A DNA stretch of 64,000 bases from Aselliscus stoliczkanus (GCA_033961575.1 CM066731.1:136269001-136333000); one strand, 5' to 3'; counted from the first letter of the stretch, positions 26,807 through 40,854 are shown. The notes: generated from the sequence alone by a model not told the origin. Numbers and translations are program-made.

Positions 26807-26808
26807 TA

Positions 26809-27028
26809 TGTTGTAATTTACAACAGATGCTAAAGTACAAAATATTTATTATAAAAAATAATACAACTAAATGAAATAATATTTTTGTGGTTAACAATTT
26901 AAATGTATCTTATAATATTTTTATATGAAGAGATATTTTAAAAGTGAAATAAATATTTGCAAATGTGAGAGTGTATTCAGTAGAATCTGATCACTAAGCC
27001 ACATAGATACTAAGGCAGAACTATGTGT

Positions 27029-27092
<64 letters not shown>

Positions 27093-27703
27093 AACTATCC
27101 ACATCCAAATAACACTGACTTTATTTCTTAATTGCAGCTGAGTCTACATCTTAACTAAAGCATTATCTCCTACCTTTTGTTATAATTTTATGTATAACAT
27201 ATATTTGATAAGTAAGAGAGACTATACAAAGTAACATAAAGCTTTTCTCAGTATTTTTCCAAAACCCAAGCTTCCCTCCATACACAAGACATTTTCTTGT
27301 GTATCCTTGAAAAATGTTCCATACATAATACAAACATTAATTTATACACCTGAAAGCACACTGACACATATTTATGTAGTTTACAAAGGCTGAGTATTTT
27401 CTCTATAATGTTCTACAATTTACATATTCCACTTAACAATATATCTTAGAAATAATTCCATGATATTTCCTATAAAAACAGTATTTATTTTAACGGTAGC
27501 ATAGTCTTCTCCTGTATGAATCCATGATAATGTATTTGGTATGTTATACAATGTATATTATTTTATTTTACACATACATTATATAATGAATGTCCCTTAG
27601 TAATGGATATTTGATATATTTCCACATATTTTGCTTATTACATACAAACATGCTCAAATGTTTATTCATATTCGTACAATTTTGGACACTTAAGAGTAAA
27701 ATA
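26809..27703. other. Unassigned AT-rich sequence with AT microsatellite
   Basis: Contains an (AT)29 array at 27031-27088 and otherwise no recognised element. Confidence 0.5.
27031..27088. repeat. (AT)n microsatellite
   Basis: About 29 AT units. Confidence 0.95.
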
Positions 27704-27824
27704 GGGCCGGCTGAGTGATGCAGTTGTTAAGAGCTGGCTTGGGACACCAGCAGCCCCGATTCGGATCCTACATATGAGGGCCAGTGACACCGCCCTCTAA
27801 AAAAAAAAATAATAATAATAATAA
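27704..27824 (+). mobile_element. Short tRNA-headed SINE, type A, copy 3
   Basis: GGGCCGGCTGAGTGATGCAG (A box), GATTCGGATCC (B box), ATGAGGGCCAGTGACACCGC, then A-rich tail with AAT repeats. Target duplication is unclear because the flanks are A-rich. Confidence 0.9.
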
Positions 27825-27984
27825 AATAACTTCTTGCGAGTGGTTATACATATTTTTTATTATCTGATTGCTATTGGCAGAAAACCCAGTAATATTCAGG
27901 GAACAGATGGAAATCTATTGAGCGTAGAGGAGAAAAACAAACAAACAAAAAATCAAAACCTTCAGGAACAGGGCAAAGTCAGAC

Positions 27985-29520
27985 ATTAGAGGTCCTCTAC
28001 CACTGATAGAGTGGCAGAGTCACCAAGAATGCCCCAAGGTCTAGGAACAGTAGGTTGGCCTAGGACTGATGCTAGAGCAGAACAAGAGAGAACTCTCTCC
28101 AGCCCCACCCCCATCACCAGGCTATCAAGTGATGAGTGATAAGCAGAACCAGTCTACTTCTGAAAGAGGGGCAAGAACATGGGGAGAGATGAGTACCTCC
28201 ACAGAGAAATCTAAATGTAAAAGTAGAACAGAATCATTGAGAAAAAAACCTCTGCAATTCAGCGCCCAACATAAGCACATCTTACAATAATAAATTTGAA
28301 GCGAGTGGTGCCCTAAAAATCAATATAACAAGATAACCTGAACCCAGCTAACCCCAACTTGATTAACTGGATCTGACATACTAAGGAGGTGGAGTAAAAA
28401 GATGTGTCCATTTTCAGACATAAACAATGTTTATCTCAATCTTTGTTGTCTTAGACACACTGTCCAGCATTCAACAAAATGTTACAAAGCAATAAACAAA
28501 GAATTAAAGTATACTGAAGTCAGTTAATAGAACCAGGCCCATATCACACCCAGATGTAGGACCTATTAAATAGGACATTTAAAATACTATGATTAATGTA
28601 TTAACTCTTATTAAAAAAGTGGTATGTATTATAGCAAGAACATGAAAATTATAATAGATTTAAAATTTTATCAGAATGATGAAAGCTATAAGAAAAAATC
28701 AAATGAAAATGCCAGACATAAAAAACATAGTAATTCAGTTAAGAAAAATGCCTTTCACAGGTTTATTAATAAAAGAGCCAAAGAAAGAAGAAACAGTAAA
28801 CATAAAAATAAGTTCATAGTAATTAACCAGGCTAAATTATAAAGGGTAAATGAATAATGATAATAATTAACAAAGACTAAAACATGCAAGACTTTGGGAC
28901 AGTTATCAATCAGTATAATATGGCTGTAATAAGAATCACAAAAGAAGAGAGAAAAGATGTGGAAAGGAAATATAGTAAGTTAATGACTGAGAATTTTCCA
29001 AAAATATTAGAAAAAAACCCCCACAGATCAAAGAAATTCATTTAAAGAAACAAGCAGAATAAATGCACAAACAAACAAATCAATCAGTTAGTTGCCTGGA
29101 CAAAGTATATTTAAAGTGCTAAAAGCTGGAGATAAAGAGAAACTCTTAAAAGGATCCAGAAGAAGAGAATGTAATATATATATATATATATATGAATTAC
29201 AGTAAACTTCTCAAGAATTTATATCAGAAATTATTAAACCCAGAGATGATGAAGTGATGTGTTTAAATACTAAAATAAAAAAAAATGTCAACCTAGAATA
29301 CTCCACCTAGCATAACTGGCTTTCAAAAATGACAAAAATAGAATTTTTCAGACAAAGAAAAAATAAGATAGTTTATAATAAGAAACCTTGACAACAAAAA
29401 TGTTAAAAAAATTCTTCAGGCAAAATGTATATGATAAAAACTTAAATCTACACAATGAGATGAGGCATACTGGAAATGGTATAAATGAAAGTACATACAA
29501 AATTAACTTTCTTATTTTAA
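27985..29520 (+). mobile_element. Ancient L1/HAL1-like ORF1 region
   Basis: Degenerate ORF1-type sequence. The middle part lies near 28960-29160, with the TGACTGAGAATTTTCCAAAA block. The C-terminal part lies at 29290-29480, with TCAACCTAGAATACTCCACC, TTTTTCAGACAAAGAAA and TTCTTCAGGCAAAATG blocks typical of the ORF1 end of HAL1 and old L1. No frame longer than about 110 codons survives. Left boundary uncertain. Confidence 0.6.
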
Positions 29521-31814
29521 TTGCTTTATTGACTGATACAAGCTGCATTATAATAAGCTCATGTTTGAACTCTCTCTCAAATCTGAAATGCAGATATTCT
29601 GTGTGGTGGGTTGTTATCCAAAGCTGAATGATGATAATCAAATGTTTATTATTTGCTTTAATATAGACTGATATCTGAAGAATCAATCAACAAATGAACT
29701 GAATGAAAATTATCCCATCACTCATCATCAATATTAGAAAAGTCTATTTGCAATTATTAAAATAAAGTTAATACCTTTTTACTGCTTATGAAAGGAACTA
29801 TAAGAAAGATGCTGAGTGAGGGGGAATGGAGATATAGGAAAATAGTGGCTTTCTCCTCGAAGCACAAAATTTACCCCATTTCACAGACAGATGTAATTAA
29901 ATTACAATGATGATCCAAGAAAAAGCTGAATATGGAATAAGATATTCTTTTGATAACATGGAAGCCAACATTTACCAAATAAAGGACTTAATACTCATAG
30001 TTCTTAATGCAGAAATACACATAGATACTGCTTTCCTAACGCTGTCTGTCATTGCAATTCTGGTACAGGTTTGTTACTATAAAAGAGTTTAATAAGCCAG
30101 GTGAAAATGTCTATTCAGTACACTCCTCAGAAATCTGCTAAGAAAGAGCTAGGGGAAAGGAGGTTAAAAAGCAAAAAATCTATGTCAGAAAAGGTTCATG
30201 GAGATTTAATGACAATATGCAGAGAGTACCAAAAACGTGTATATCCATTTTAAGAAAGGAAAAACTGTATTAAAATTGTAATGCTCAATACATGCCAATA
30301 ACAAAAGATAAATACGAGTCACGTGCATACATGTTTTTTGGCATCCTCCATAGTTCTCCCCCTTCCAGTCTACTAAAAGAGCTCACAACTCTGCATCATT
30401 TAGAGGTCAGTGCATAGTTCTGACATCCAAGGTTATTGTAACCCTGGGAAAGAGTGCTCTCAGTGATGAAAACTTCTAACTTGTCAAACATTTAATTGTT
30501 TTATTTCTCAGGCAAGTTATACTGGCAAGCACATCTGTGTGAGGCAATAGTTACACCTTCTTCTTGACCATCGTGGACAGGAAGTTTTCTACTAAGAAAC
30601 AAAATAGAAAACATATCACAAAATAGTGTACTTTGCAAAAACACGGGATTTTCAGACAGCCTATCCAAGTAATCATAGGAGGTCCCTTGAGAAAACAGAA
30701 TATGTAAAGCAGGGAGAAAAACTGCAACTGCTATGGGCCTTATAAAAACAAGAATATGACATAAAAATGACTGGTCTGCAAAGAAAATGGCTCAGTCTTC
30801 TTAGGGAAAATAATCAGATTTAAACCACAATTGGCAGAAATAATCTTCTGGTTTCATAACTCTACGAAGTATAGCTTTCACTTTTCTGGGTTATTAATTT
30901 TGCATAGTTGAAATTAATTAGGTAGCTAAATATTATGTACTATTAATATTCTCATGTAAAAACAAATCTCTGTATAGGTTCTTAATACACAGTGACTCTA
31001 CAATAATTGGCAAGCAAAGTAAAATGAAAGTATGGGAATTTTGTGAACTGTCTTCACTCTTCCAACATCAATGCCATTTATACCATTTAACTTACTGAGT
31101 TTGAAGTTTCCAGATGCCATTTTAAGTTTTAAGTGTTGTACCAAATTGTGGGACTTCAGGGACACCAATTTACTAAGTGAAACATAAATGGATATGCTAT
31201 TTTAGAAGGAGTTTATTTTGGACATCTGTGTGAGCAATTAAACTAAGGATCCTCTTCTGCATGTTAATATATGCTTTGATAGGCCTGAGATCATCAGAGG
31301 ATGGACACAGAGTAAATTAGGAAAATTTAAAAATTAAAGTTATGCCCCTTTAGCCATAATAAAGGAAAATAGTACTTAAGGATCATTAGGATGAAAATCT
31401 TCTTCATCAGAAAAGACATGTTGAGGGAAAATTGACAGAAAATAAAATAGCAAATCATATATTGAGTAGAAAAAAATTAGCTAATTACACATTTTCATCT
31501 CTGTTGACAAGAGAAGTAAAGCCTAATTTTGAAGAAATGGAAAAGTCTAGCAAATGCCAAGAGGATTTTTCCATGCATTATAGCTCTTTGGCATAGAACC
31601 TAAATGTATTTATCCAGATGTTATGTGTGGAAATTATGGGATTTAATGGTAACTGGAAGTACATTGGAGATATAGAATAGTAATAAAATGAAAATGGTTG
31701 AGTACGACTGAAAAAAAACAACACAATTCTATTGTATTCTTAAAGGAATTTAGGATCATACTATGTTATAAATGTCAAAACACATTGGAGATAAAGACAC
31801 AAACACAAAATTGC
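29521..31814. other. Unassigned AT-rich sequence
   Basis: No gene or repeat identified over 2.3 kb. One of the longer repeat-free stretches of the window. Confidence 0.4.
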
Positions 31815-32025
31815 TTTTTTTTTTTTTTAAAGATTTTATTGAGGCTTTGAGGAATTGGGGGAGGGGAACAGACAAGTTGCTGTCCTTTTGTTCTTCAGTC
31901 CAGTTATGAAGGACGTCGCTTCACTGGCCCATGTTGATATTATCATTGCGCTCTTCCCGGGGGCCCTGCTGCTCAGAGCTGGTGTCCCAAGGCAACTCCT
32001 AATCAACGGAGCAACTCCGCAGCCC
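31815..32025 (-). mobile_element. Composite SINE type C, shortened copy
   Basis: Same 3' body as the copies at 1396 and 58341 (AAAGATTTTATTGAGG at the poly-A side; TTCACTGGCCCATGTTGATA). It jumps near 31960 directly to a head-like segment (CCTGCTGCTCAGAGCTGG), omitting about 200 bases. T-runs on both sides obscure the target duplication. Confidence 0.8.
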
Positions 32026-32146
32026 ACTGTCTTTTTTTTTTTTTTCTCCAAAATTCACACTTGAAATAAAATTACAGTTGATTGAAACTTCCAAAACACA
32101 ATTTTAATGGGAACAATTCAATGGTCTCTAAATGATACATTTTAAT

Positions 32147-32147
<1 letters not shown>

Positions 32148-32179
<32 letters not shown>

Positions 32180-32216
32180 GATAGATAGATAGATATAGAT
32201 ATAGATAGATATATAT
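32148..32216. repeat. (GATA)n microsatellite
   Basis: GATA repeats with minor interruptions. Confidence 0.95.
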
Positions 32217-32264
32217 TTAAAAACCTGTTTCTGAGGGTGCTGTGGTGTTTCTTCTATGTGAGGG

Positions 32265-32460
32265 GATATAGTGGAGTGAGGCAGTGCTGCCCGTGCTTTG
32301 CATCACGCAGACCTGGGTTAAAACGCAGTTTTACCATACGTGAACTGTGTGACATTGGGTAGGTGACTATACTCTCTCATACCCTCAACTTTTTCATCTG
32401 TAAAAGATAAGTGAACCTACATCAAAGAATTCCTGTGAGGATTAAAGGTGATAAAAACAA
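32265..32460 (+). mobile_element. MIR SINE
   Basis: Clear MIR core: AGACCTGGGTTAAAACGCAG, AACTGTGTGACATTGGGTAG, CATCTGTAAAAGATAA, TGTGAGGATTAAAGG. An old, inactive mammal-wide element. Confidence 0.9.
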
Positions 32461-33374
32461 ACAATGATTATTATTATTACCAACTCTGTGTAAAGTTTAC
32501 TCAGTTTATTATGATTATATTGATCATCAATACTGACCACTTTTGATGCTACGGGGTATCAGCATAATTATACTCTTCTTGTCTCATAAATGATATTATC
32601 TCCCATGGTGCCTCTGGGCTCCTTGACACCACTGAGATAGTATTGTCACATAGGAGCTGCCCTAAGCAATTCTATTTCCAAAGAGCTCAAGATCATACTC
32701 CCTTACTCTCCTGACTTCCAAAGCCTTTTCATTTCATTAATTTCCTTAGTTCTCAGGAGTGTAATGAGTGGGAAGAAACTAACCAAGGAGACTGAGAAAA
32801 AAGGCAGCAGCTAGATGACTGTAGATTCTTGCAGACCATTCTAAGGACTTTTTAATTTTATTTGAAGTGCGAAGATAAATGCATGGAAAAATCACCGTTT
32901 GCTAGTGAGAGAAAACGAAACAGCACTAATATTTATTTAAACAAAACAATACAATGATAATTGTCTTTGTATATTCAGGTTAAAAACTATAAGAAAAGGG
33001 TGAAATTTAGATCCTCCTACAAAATCCCATAGGAATTCAAATAAAAAATAAATATTTTATAGAGAAACCTAAAATACAATTTATCTAATTCATTTTTCAA
33101 AATCTAAATTTTAGTCAGAAGATATATTTGAGGAATGATTCTATTGAATGAGCTAATAATAATTTAACATTATTCTTATAATTTCCAAGTAATTCACGTT
33201 TTACAAGCTACATTTTACTTCAGTCACTTTTTCTCTCCTTGCTCTGTTCACTATCGGTATGAGAATAAAAGTCATTTAAAATTATAGCAGGATCATATTA
33301 TTACTTGATGTTCTTTAAACAATTACATCATTATGATATCTGTTGTTCAAAGTAAATACACCAGTTATCATTGA
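32461..33374. other. No recognised feature
   Basis: AT-rich; short ATT repeats near 32467. Confidence 0.4.
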
Positions 33375-33450
33375 GTAGAAGTCACCATTTTCATCTCCAT
33401 AGGAGGTTAAGTAACTTATTTAAAGCAAACTCTTGGTCTTGTGCTCACCA
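33375..33450 (-). mobile_element. Possible MIR fragment
   Basis: CACCATTTTCATCTCCATAG and GGTTAAGTAACTTATTTAAAG resemble the reverse MIR core. Short and diverged. Confidence 0.45.
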
Positions 33451-33544
33451 TTAACTCATCTAAGCATATTTTCAAAGTTTGTATTGAGAGTTGAGTTCCA
33501 GAACTTAACTATAATTCCTCGAAATCAAGAATTGGAGGGGAAGT

Positions 33545-33690
33545 TATAGATGACCTGCTCCTTTCTTCACAGAAGAAGCAGAAATTCAGAAAGGAAACTG
33601 ATGACTTCCAGTTAAAGTAAAAAGAACCAGACCAAGTGTTAAGGGACTTGGCTTCCAGGTCCAGTTCTGTCATCTAATTTCCAAGAATGC
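33545..33690. mobile_element. Possible MIR-like fragment
   Basis: AAGCAGAAATTCAGAAAGGA and GGACTTGGCTTCCAGGTCC resemble MIR-derived phrases. Strand and limits uncertain. Confidence 0.35.
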
Positions 33691-35149
33691 CTTGTTAAAA
33701 CTATTTTGTTGAAAAAAATAGAAGAAATAGTAATACAAATAAGAAGAAAAATGCAAGTTTATTCCCTTGAATTTATTAAAGAGTAAATGAATACATGGAA
33801 CATAAGTGTAACTTTCGTTGAAAGGAAGTTTAATGGTATCTTTATTATTTCCAAAGAGTCTTCTAGTTCTTATGAGTACTTCCAGTGGGACCCACCACCA
33901 TGGATTTATTTATTTTGCATAATATGATTCCCAAGTTTAATGCAAGGAAACATGCCAAAAAAAAAAATGTCTCTGGTGGCCAAAAAAGGAATTCCTTACT
34001 ACTCAGCAACAAAGAACAAAATGAAGAAGAAAAAAATAAAAATCTCATTCTATCCAATGCAAAAGACTAAGAAAAAAATTACTCCTTTATGATAGTAATT
34101 TAGGGAACAGCATAAGCAGAAACATCTGAGAAAGCAATGAGAAAGAAAATTAGAGAACGTAAGAGCAAACAGCAGTGCCACCCACACAGCAACAATGAAG
34201 TTACTGAGTCCAATACCCACACTACACACAACTGAATCTCTAGCTATATGTATGCAGCACGGTCTAATGATTTAAGAAAATAGTAAAACAAAGTATTTAT
34301 TTGAGGAATAATTTCACCAGGAAAGGTTAATTTTTTTTTTCAAATAGGGGAACTCATAGCTATAGAGAACATTAACTTACCTAACATAACTCATTTTTCA
34401 GGGTTGCTATATAGTTGAGGTTTTAACTTTCTCTTTCAGTCACTACATGGATTGTTACATTTATTTTCATTCAATTTTTATTCACTTACCAGGGTTTGGG
34501 TTTCTTAGAACTATTTTTAAAAAATAGGTGTTTTTTTTTACAGGTATAATATTTAAATTCCTCAAAATGCAGTATGACAGCTCATACTTGGTTATTCTTC
34601 AAAATTACTTGCTGATTTTTTTATCTTCATTAATTCATCTAGATGAAATTATATTTACTTTACTTGTTTATACTAAACTTTTAACTCATTCATTCACATT
34701 CTAATTAAATTAAACATTTTTAAAGGAAATTATAAAAATGTACTGTTCAACATAAAGCAAATTGCTAACATCTATTGAAACCCTTGAAATAACTAAATCT
34801 AAAAAAAATAAATAAGTACATCTATATCATAACAATATTCATCAATATATTTTGCTTCTAAATATTATCATTAATTTACTTAATGAAATTTACTGGTCTC
34901 TCCTCAACTTAAACAAATTGGTATTAAGAGGTGTTGCCAGTGTTAAACTTGTTGGTACATTGTACTATGACATAAAAAAGCTTTCTTCTTCCTTATCTTC
35001 CTTCTTTTCCAACCTCGCTGTCACCCCCATGCTTCGGTCTCTCACTAAGATTATACAATGGTTAAGATTATGAAATGGACTCCATACCTACATCTTTTAC
35101 CCACTTCAACTATTCTTTTGCATTTCTGAAAAAACTTAATTGTTCTAAA
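33691..35149. other. Unassigned AT-rich sequence
   Basis: No recognised gene or repeat. Confidence 0.4.
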
Positions 35150-35615
35150 GCATTTATATCATGAGTCACTCGCCTATAAGCTCCAACGACTTTCTTATGG
35201 AATAAAGTCCATGCTTCTCATTCTACTTCCCCACAATCTGGCCACAATCTCGCTGTAGCACTGGCTGTGTTCCAGCTATCGTGAACTATGCTCTACTCTA
35301 TAAACCACTCATGACCTGTGAATATTTGACTCCACTATCTCCATTTAGAATGCCTCTCCTTCCATATGTATTTCTGTATGCTGAAATGTTCAGCCTCAGC
35401 AATGAGCTAATTACCTTCCTTACCTAGAGTCTGTATTTATGTCACTCATATTGCTTTTATCACTCTATCATAGTTTTGTGAATGTATTTCATGTCAACCT
35501 CTATTGTTCAACTACTCTCTAGCAAGGGTAGTTTTGTTTTCTTTGCAATCCTCTGCTCAGCATTGTGCTTTTTGCATAGCAGATTCATTAAATATTAAAC
35601 TGAAACCACTAAACT
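35150..35615 (+). mobile_element. L2 fragment
   Basis: L2-type composition and phrases: ACTTCCCCACAATCTGGCC near 35225, TAGAATGCCTCTCCTTCC near 35348, and the 3' end CAGCATTGTGCTTTTTGCAT...TTCATTAAATATT near 35560-35600. Confidence 0.65.
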
Positions 35616-37909
35616 AAAATGTGAGTGTGCCTTAATTTTCCTCTTTCAAGTTTTCCAAGTTGCCATGCTCAGAACTGAATATTAAATGTTCTGAAGTAAT
35701 GATTTGTATTGCTATGTTACTAAACCAAAATCAAAATTGTCCCATTTTGCATTCATTCCCATTATATTCTGTGGGCTTGTCAAATGCTAAATTCTGATTT
35801 CAGTTAGAAGAAACAGATAATTCCTATAATTAGTGCTCTTGAAAAGGGTAAAAACAAAGCAAAACAAAACAAAACCACACTTCAGTATCATTAGGAATGT
35901 GAAATCTGCCTTCTGGAGTGCTCGCTAATTGTGAACCAAATCACTGGGAGAATTTTTACCCATGACCAAAGTCTCTCAAAGTGGTTATGCTTATGGCCCA
36001 AAATGGTGATTTTTAAAATTTTTTGGCATATATTTTTGTTTCACGGTACCCCTTCTTCCTAAATGTCTTGCCTTCCAAATAATTGTTATTTAAAAAAAGA
36101 AAAATTAAAATAAATAAATATTTACTTTGTTCTGAAATGCTTTTAGAGGGTGGTTGGCTTGGGATTTCTATGACACTCTTGGAGTAAATTTTGTACATCC
36201 TGAGTTATTGTACAAGCTGATTGAGAAACCCTGGCATATATCATCTGATGATGTCAGTCTCCAAACAGGAAAACATATTGTCCATTTTGTAAGCATTTGG
36301 CCAGAATGATATATGCAAACAGATATAATAAAATTTTTAGCATCTTTGAGTCGGGATTTAATGATATGGTGAAAAGTGATGTCTGAAAAATTTCTGATTT
36401 TGTTTGCATAAACATTAAGTCCCCATACATGACCTTTTAAATTTTCCTACTAGCTACTAAAACATTTGACATTTCTTATTTAAGTTTAAATAATTGAAGC
36501 AGTAAATTTTCTATCCAATGACAATTGCTTTTGTCTAAATAATTTTATTAGAACCAGAATTTATTTTGCATGTTGCTGTTTCACCCAGTAAACATTTGCA
36601 TAATGCTAAACATTTGTTATCCATGTTTTTTGTTCACACCCTTCAAATTCTTTTACCTCTATTTCCTCTTACTCACCAGTTGGCCTAGCTGGAAAGATTT
36701 AGTTCTTTTAATATGCTGAATAAATCAATACCATATTTTTACGAGAACATTTCTATTCTTCATGTATTCTTCTTTGTATTCCCACCAACTTTTAGAAGTA
36801 TTTCTAATACAAATGGACCCAGAATACTTAACATGGTTTTAAAAAAAGAATACAGAAATAATAGTTATCCTTAAGTTAATTATTCAAGGGCAAAAATGGC
36901 TCCTAACAAGTGTTCCATTATCAAACCACATAATTAAGACAAACCTGTTCTCTATTACTTCACAGGATTTGGCAGAGGAAGGTTTAGTGAACTAGAGAAA
37001 GGGAAAGACTCCTGAATAGATAGTTTGCAGATGTGTCCCCTAGATTTTTGCTAGCATGCCCTAAAGTCTGCAGAAAATAACAGAATTGTCTTTTTGGTGT
37101 GCTGTCTTATGTCAGTATGCTAAAATTTCCATGGGCATAATTAATTTTACTTTAAATTTCACCTTCCCACTTTGCTTTGTGAATGGAACAATCAAACAAT
37201 CAGTATTTATCTTTGGCCATCTTACATCTTTTTAAAAATTAGGCATAAACACTGAGTATACAGAATATCATGGCAGCCAAGTATGACCTATGTATCCTTG
37301 GGGAATCAAGACTTGGTACAGTGGCTACCTTTCACATTCTCCTCCAGGTACTTCTACATATTTGCAAAAAATGAAAATACTCTATGCCAATGTTATGAAA
37401 GTACACTGGTGTAATTTTAGAAATTTAAAAAATGTAAGAATTGTAGAAAAATTTCATTATACATTATGTGAAAATACCTTCAAAATAAACATATTTAATG
37501 TTGTTTAACAATATTTTTAAATGATTTGAAACAACAAAATATGGAGTTTATTATTTATAAAGCCTTTCTACATTAAAAGACATAATAACATAAATACATA
37601 GCTGACACTCAATTTAATATGAAACAAAAACCATTACCTCAAGCATATATTCTTTCATGGTCCTGCAGGACTGCTGGCCTTGTCTTCTGCTTTTAAGAAC
37701 ATCTTACAATCAAATCACTTCTCATCAAAGACAGATCTCCTTATTCAGAACATCACTGTTAAATTTTGTACTTATTACTTTAGGGTAGAAGTGAAAGAGA
37801 ACCCTGTCTTATTTTTTTTTAATCTTTGGCTCAGCAGTGGACTCCGAGCTTTTCATCTTTATAGCACAGAGAACATACTGCTAAGAAAATGACACACAAC
37901 TATCTATAA
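35616..37909. other. Unassigned AT-rich sequence
   Basis: A short AAAAC repeat near 35850-35876. No gene or repeat family recognised. Confidence 0.4.
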
Positions 37910-37990
37910 ATTGCTTTATTCAGTGATCATTTATCACAAGTCTTCTTTGTATCTGGCAATAAACTAAGTGCTGGGAACATGGGAGAAAAC
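37910..37990 (-). mobile_element. L2 3'-end fragment
   Basis: Plus-strand TTATTCAGTGATCATTTATC, then AAACTAAGTGCTGGGAACAT and GAGAAAACAAAC, is the reverse of the L2 terminal region. Confidence 0.55.
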
Positions 37991-39029
37991 AAACACATGT
38001 GCACATGCACACACGTGCACATACACATGTACGCATTCCCCAGAGTTTCTGTCCTGTGAGACTCTCTGTCAGTCAGGAATATAGATATGTGAACATATTA
38101 TTGTTATTACACTACATGGAGAGCCTTGTACACTACACTAAAGATTTTAGATGGTATTTACAAGAAATGCAGAGTCGTAGAATGGTTTTAGCTGGGAGTT
38201 AAGTAGTTAGATTGAAAGTCAGAAAGATAGTTTTGTAACTCTAAGGAGGATGTATTGAAGAAAGAGGGAAAAAAGGGGGTATGTGTTAGAAAATCAAACT
38301 CACAAAACTATCCATGTTCTCACCCATGTCCACTTTAACTCGCTTGTGAACTCCTTCCTAGTCATGTAGCCAGTGCCCAGCCAGGCAACAGAGATGCAGA
38401 AGTACATACTTATTATATATTTGTGACATAGGATTCTGGTTCTTATGATAAAAGTTTACCTCACTTGATTTCAATTACTTAAAATATATTCTTGGGGGAA
38501 AGAAAAGCTCTATTTTTGTTTTTTTGTTTTTTTAATTTTCACCCTGCGTGATTAGAATTTAGAATGCCTGTTTTAAATTTAAGAACGAACAGTTTTGAGG
38601 TCCATTGTAATAATTAGGTCTAAATCTTAGTGGAATATATTGTTTCAAATGAGATATGGGTGAAAGAGTAATAATAAGAGTGCGTGACTAGAATAGAGTT
38701 GGCTTGTCTGCCTGTCACAATCATACACCCTACATACTAAGACAACATGTACAGCACTAGATATATTTGTAGTAGATATTTGTAACGTAATGAATGGGTG
38801 CTCTATAAAAGCAAACACAGCGTTACAGCACAACTCCTTAGGATTCTGGAGTAAAACCGTGTATGTGCTAGCAAAGAACTACTTGTTTGTTAAAAAGCAA
38901 AATACAATACAATAGACTTTTCTGCTTCTTTAAGTTTTCTAAATTACATTTAACTATAGAAGCCAAAATTATGCTATCTAATGTGGGTCTCAATGTATGC
39001 AGAGGAAATATTTAAGACAATCATAACAA
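37991..39029. other. No recognised feature
   Basis: An imperfect ACAC-rich tract lies at 37990-38030. Otherwise nothing identified. Confidence 0.4.
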
Positions 39030-40480
39030 ATGGTGAGGGTAAAGTAACATAAAGGTATAAGGTATCTACACTTCAATTTAACTCATAAAATGACAACAAC
39101 AGTAGAGTAACGCTATCTATACATAATGTAATACCTAGAGTAACCTCTAAAAAGCTATATAAAAAGACATTCTCGAAAATATAAATCAAAATGTAATTTT
39201 AAAAATTATTCAGGTAGGATATAGGAAGGTAGGAAAAAGACAACAGAGAAATAAATATCAGAGAGAACTGGCAGAAAACAAAAATAATATGGCAGACTTA
39301 AGCTCTTAAATATTGTTATATTAAATTTAAAGTCTTAATAAATCAATTAAAAGACAGAAATTAACAGAGTGGATTAAAAGAAAACATCACCCCAATTTAT
39401 ACTGCCTACAAGAAATCCAGTTCAAATAAAATGATAAAATCAGGTTGAAGAATGAAGTAGGAAAAATGTGTATCAGGCAAACATTAATCAAAAAAAAGTA
39501 GGAGTGGCTATACTAATATTACAGTAAGTAGAATTTAGAGCAAAGAAAATTACCAGAGATCAAGGGATATTTTGTAGTAATAAAAGGGTCAATTTACCAA
39601 AAAGACAGTGGTTCTAAATGTTGACATACCATGCAACATAACTTTAAAATATGTGAAGCAAAAATTGAAAAATTTAATGGAGAAATAGATAAACCCATAG
39701 TTATTATAGTTGGCGACTTCAACATCCATCTTTCAACAATTAAGAGAACGCTTAGACAGAAAATCAGCAATGATATAGTAGAACTGAACATCATTGACAA
39801 AGAGGATCTAATTGACATTTGTTGAACACTTTGCTCAACAACAGCAGAATGCACATTCTTTTCAAGTACTCATGGAAATATATCAATACAGACCATATCC
39901 TAATCCATAAAACAAACATCAACACATTTAAAAAATAAAATTCTATGAAGTACGTTCTCTGACCACAATACAATTGAGCTAGAAGTCATTAATAGAAAGA
40001 TAAGAGGAAAATCTTTTACATTTGGAAACTAAACAATACACTGCTGTACAATTCATGGCTCAAAGAGGAAGCCTCAAGGAAAATCAAGAAATACATAAAA
40101 TTGAATGAAAATGAAAATAAAACAAATCAAAAATTATGGGACAGAGCTAAAGCAGTATTTAGAGGAAAACACTGAAAAAAGATAATGGTAGAGAAAAAGG
40201 TAGTCACAAATCAATAATCTAAGCTCAAGAATCTAAAAAGAAGAACAAAATAAACCCAAAGCAAGTAGAAATAAAGAAATAATAAAGATAAGAGTGCACA
40301 TCAGTGAAATTAAAAACAAAATAAAAAGACAAAGGAAAACTGGTGAAACAAAAACCTTATTTTTCAAATTGTCAAACCTCCAATAAAACTGACAAGAAGT
40401 AAGGAGAAAAGGCACAAATTACCATATCAAGTGTGAAATGAGGGATATATCACTACATACTCTGCAAACATTAATAATAA
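39030..40480 (+). mobile_element. Old L1: inter-ORF and ORF2 endonuclease remnant
   Basis: Inter-ORF-like sequence at 39030-39170 leads into a degenerate ORF2 N-terminal half. A readable piece at 39631-39825 contains the endonuclease motif GDFN (39712-39723) within IVIIVGDFNIHLSTI. Further on, TTCTCTGACCACAATACAAT (39955-39974) encodes the SDHN-type block, and QNLWDAxKAVxRG-like sequence follows near 40130. Broken by many stops. Confidence 0.85.
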
Positions 40481-40784
40481 TAAGGGAATGCTGCAAACAA
40501 ATATGGACTATATCTTGACTGTATTAATGTCCATATCCTGGTCATGACTTGTCCATGGTTTCACATTATGTTACTATTGTGGCAAAATGTGTATATGGGA
40601 TCACTCTGTATTATTTCCTATACTGTGTGTAAGTCTAAAATGATCTCACTATAAGAAATTTCTTTTTAAATACAAGCAGATACTCACAAGCTACTATATT
40701 CTTTGGGAGACTTTATATCTATAGGTTATCAAGTGACTCTGGAACTCTAATTGCTCATTATTCCTTTGTAAACTAAGAAAGATA

Positions 40785-40786
<2 letters not shown>

Positions 40787-40854
<68 letters not shown>
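40787..40854. repeat. (AT)n(CA)n compound microsatellite
   Basis: About 22 AT units followed by about 11 AC units. Confidence 0.95.
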
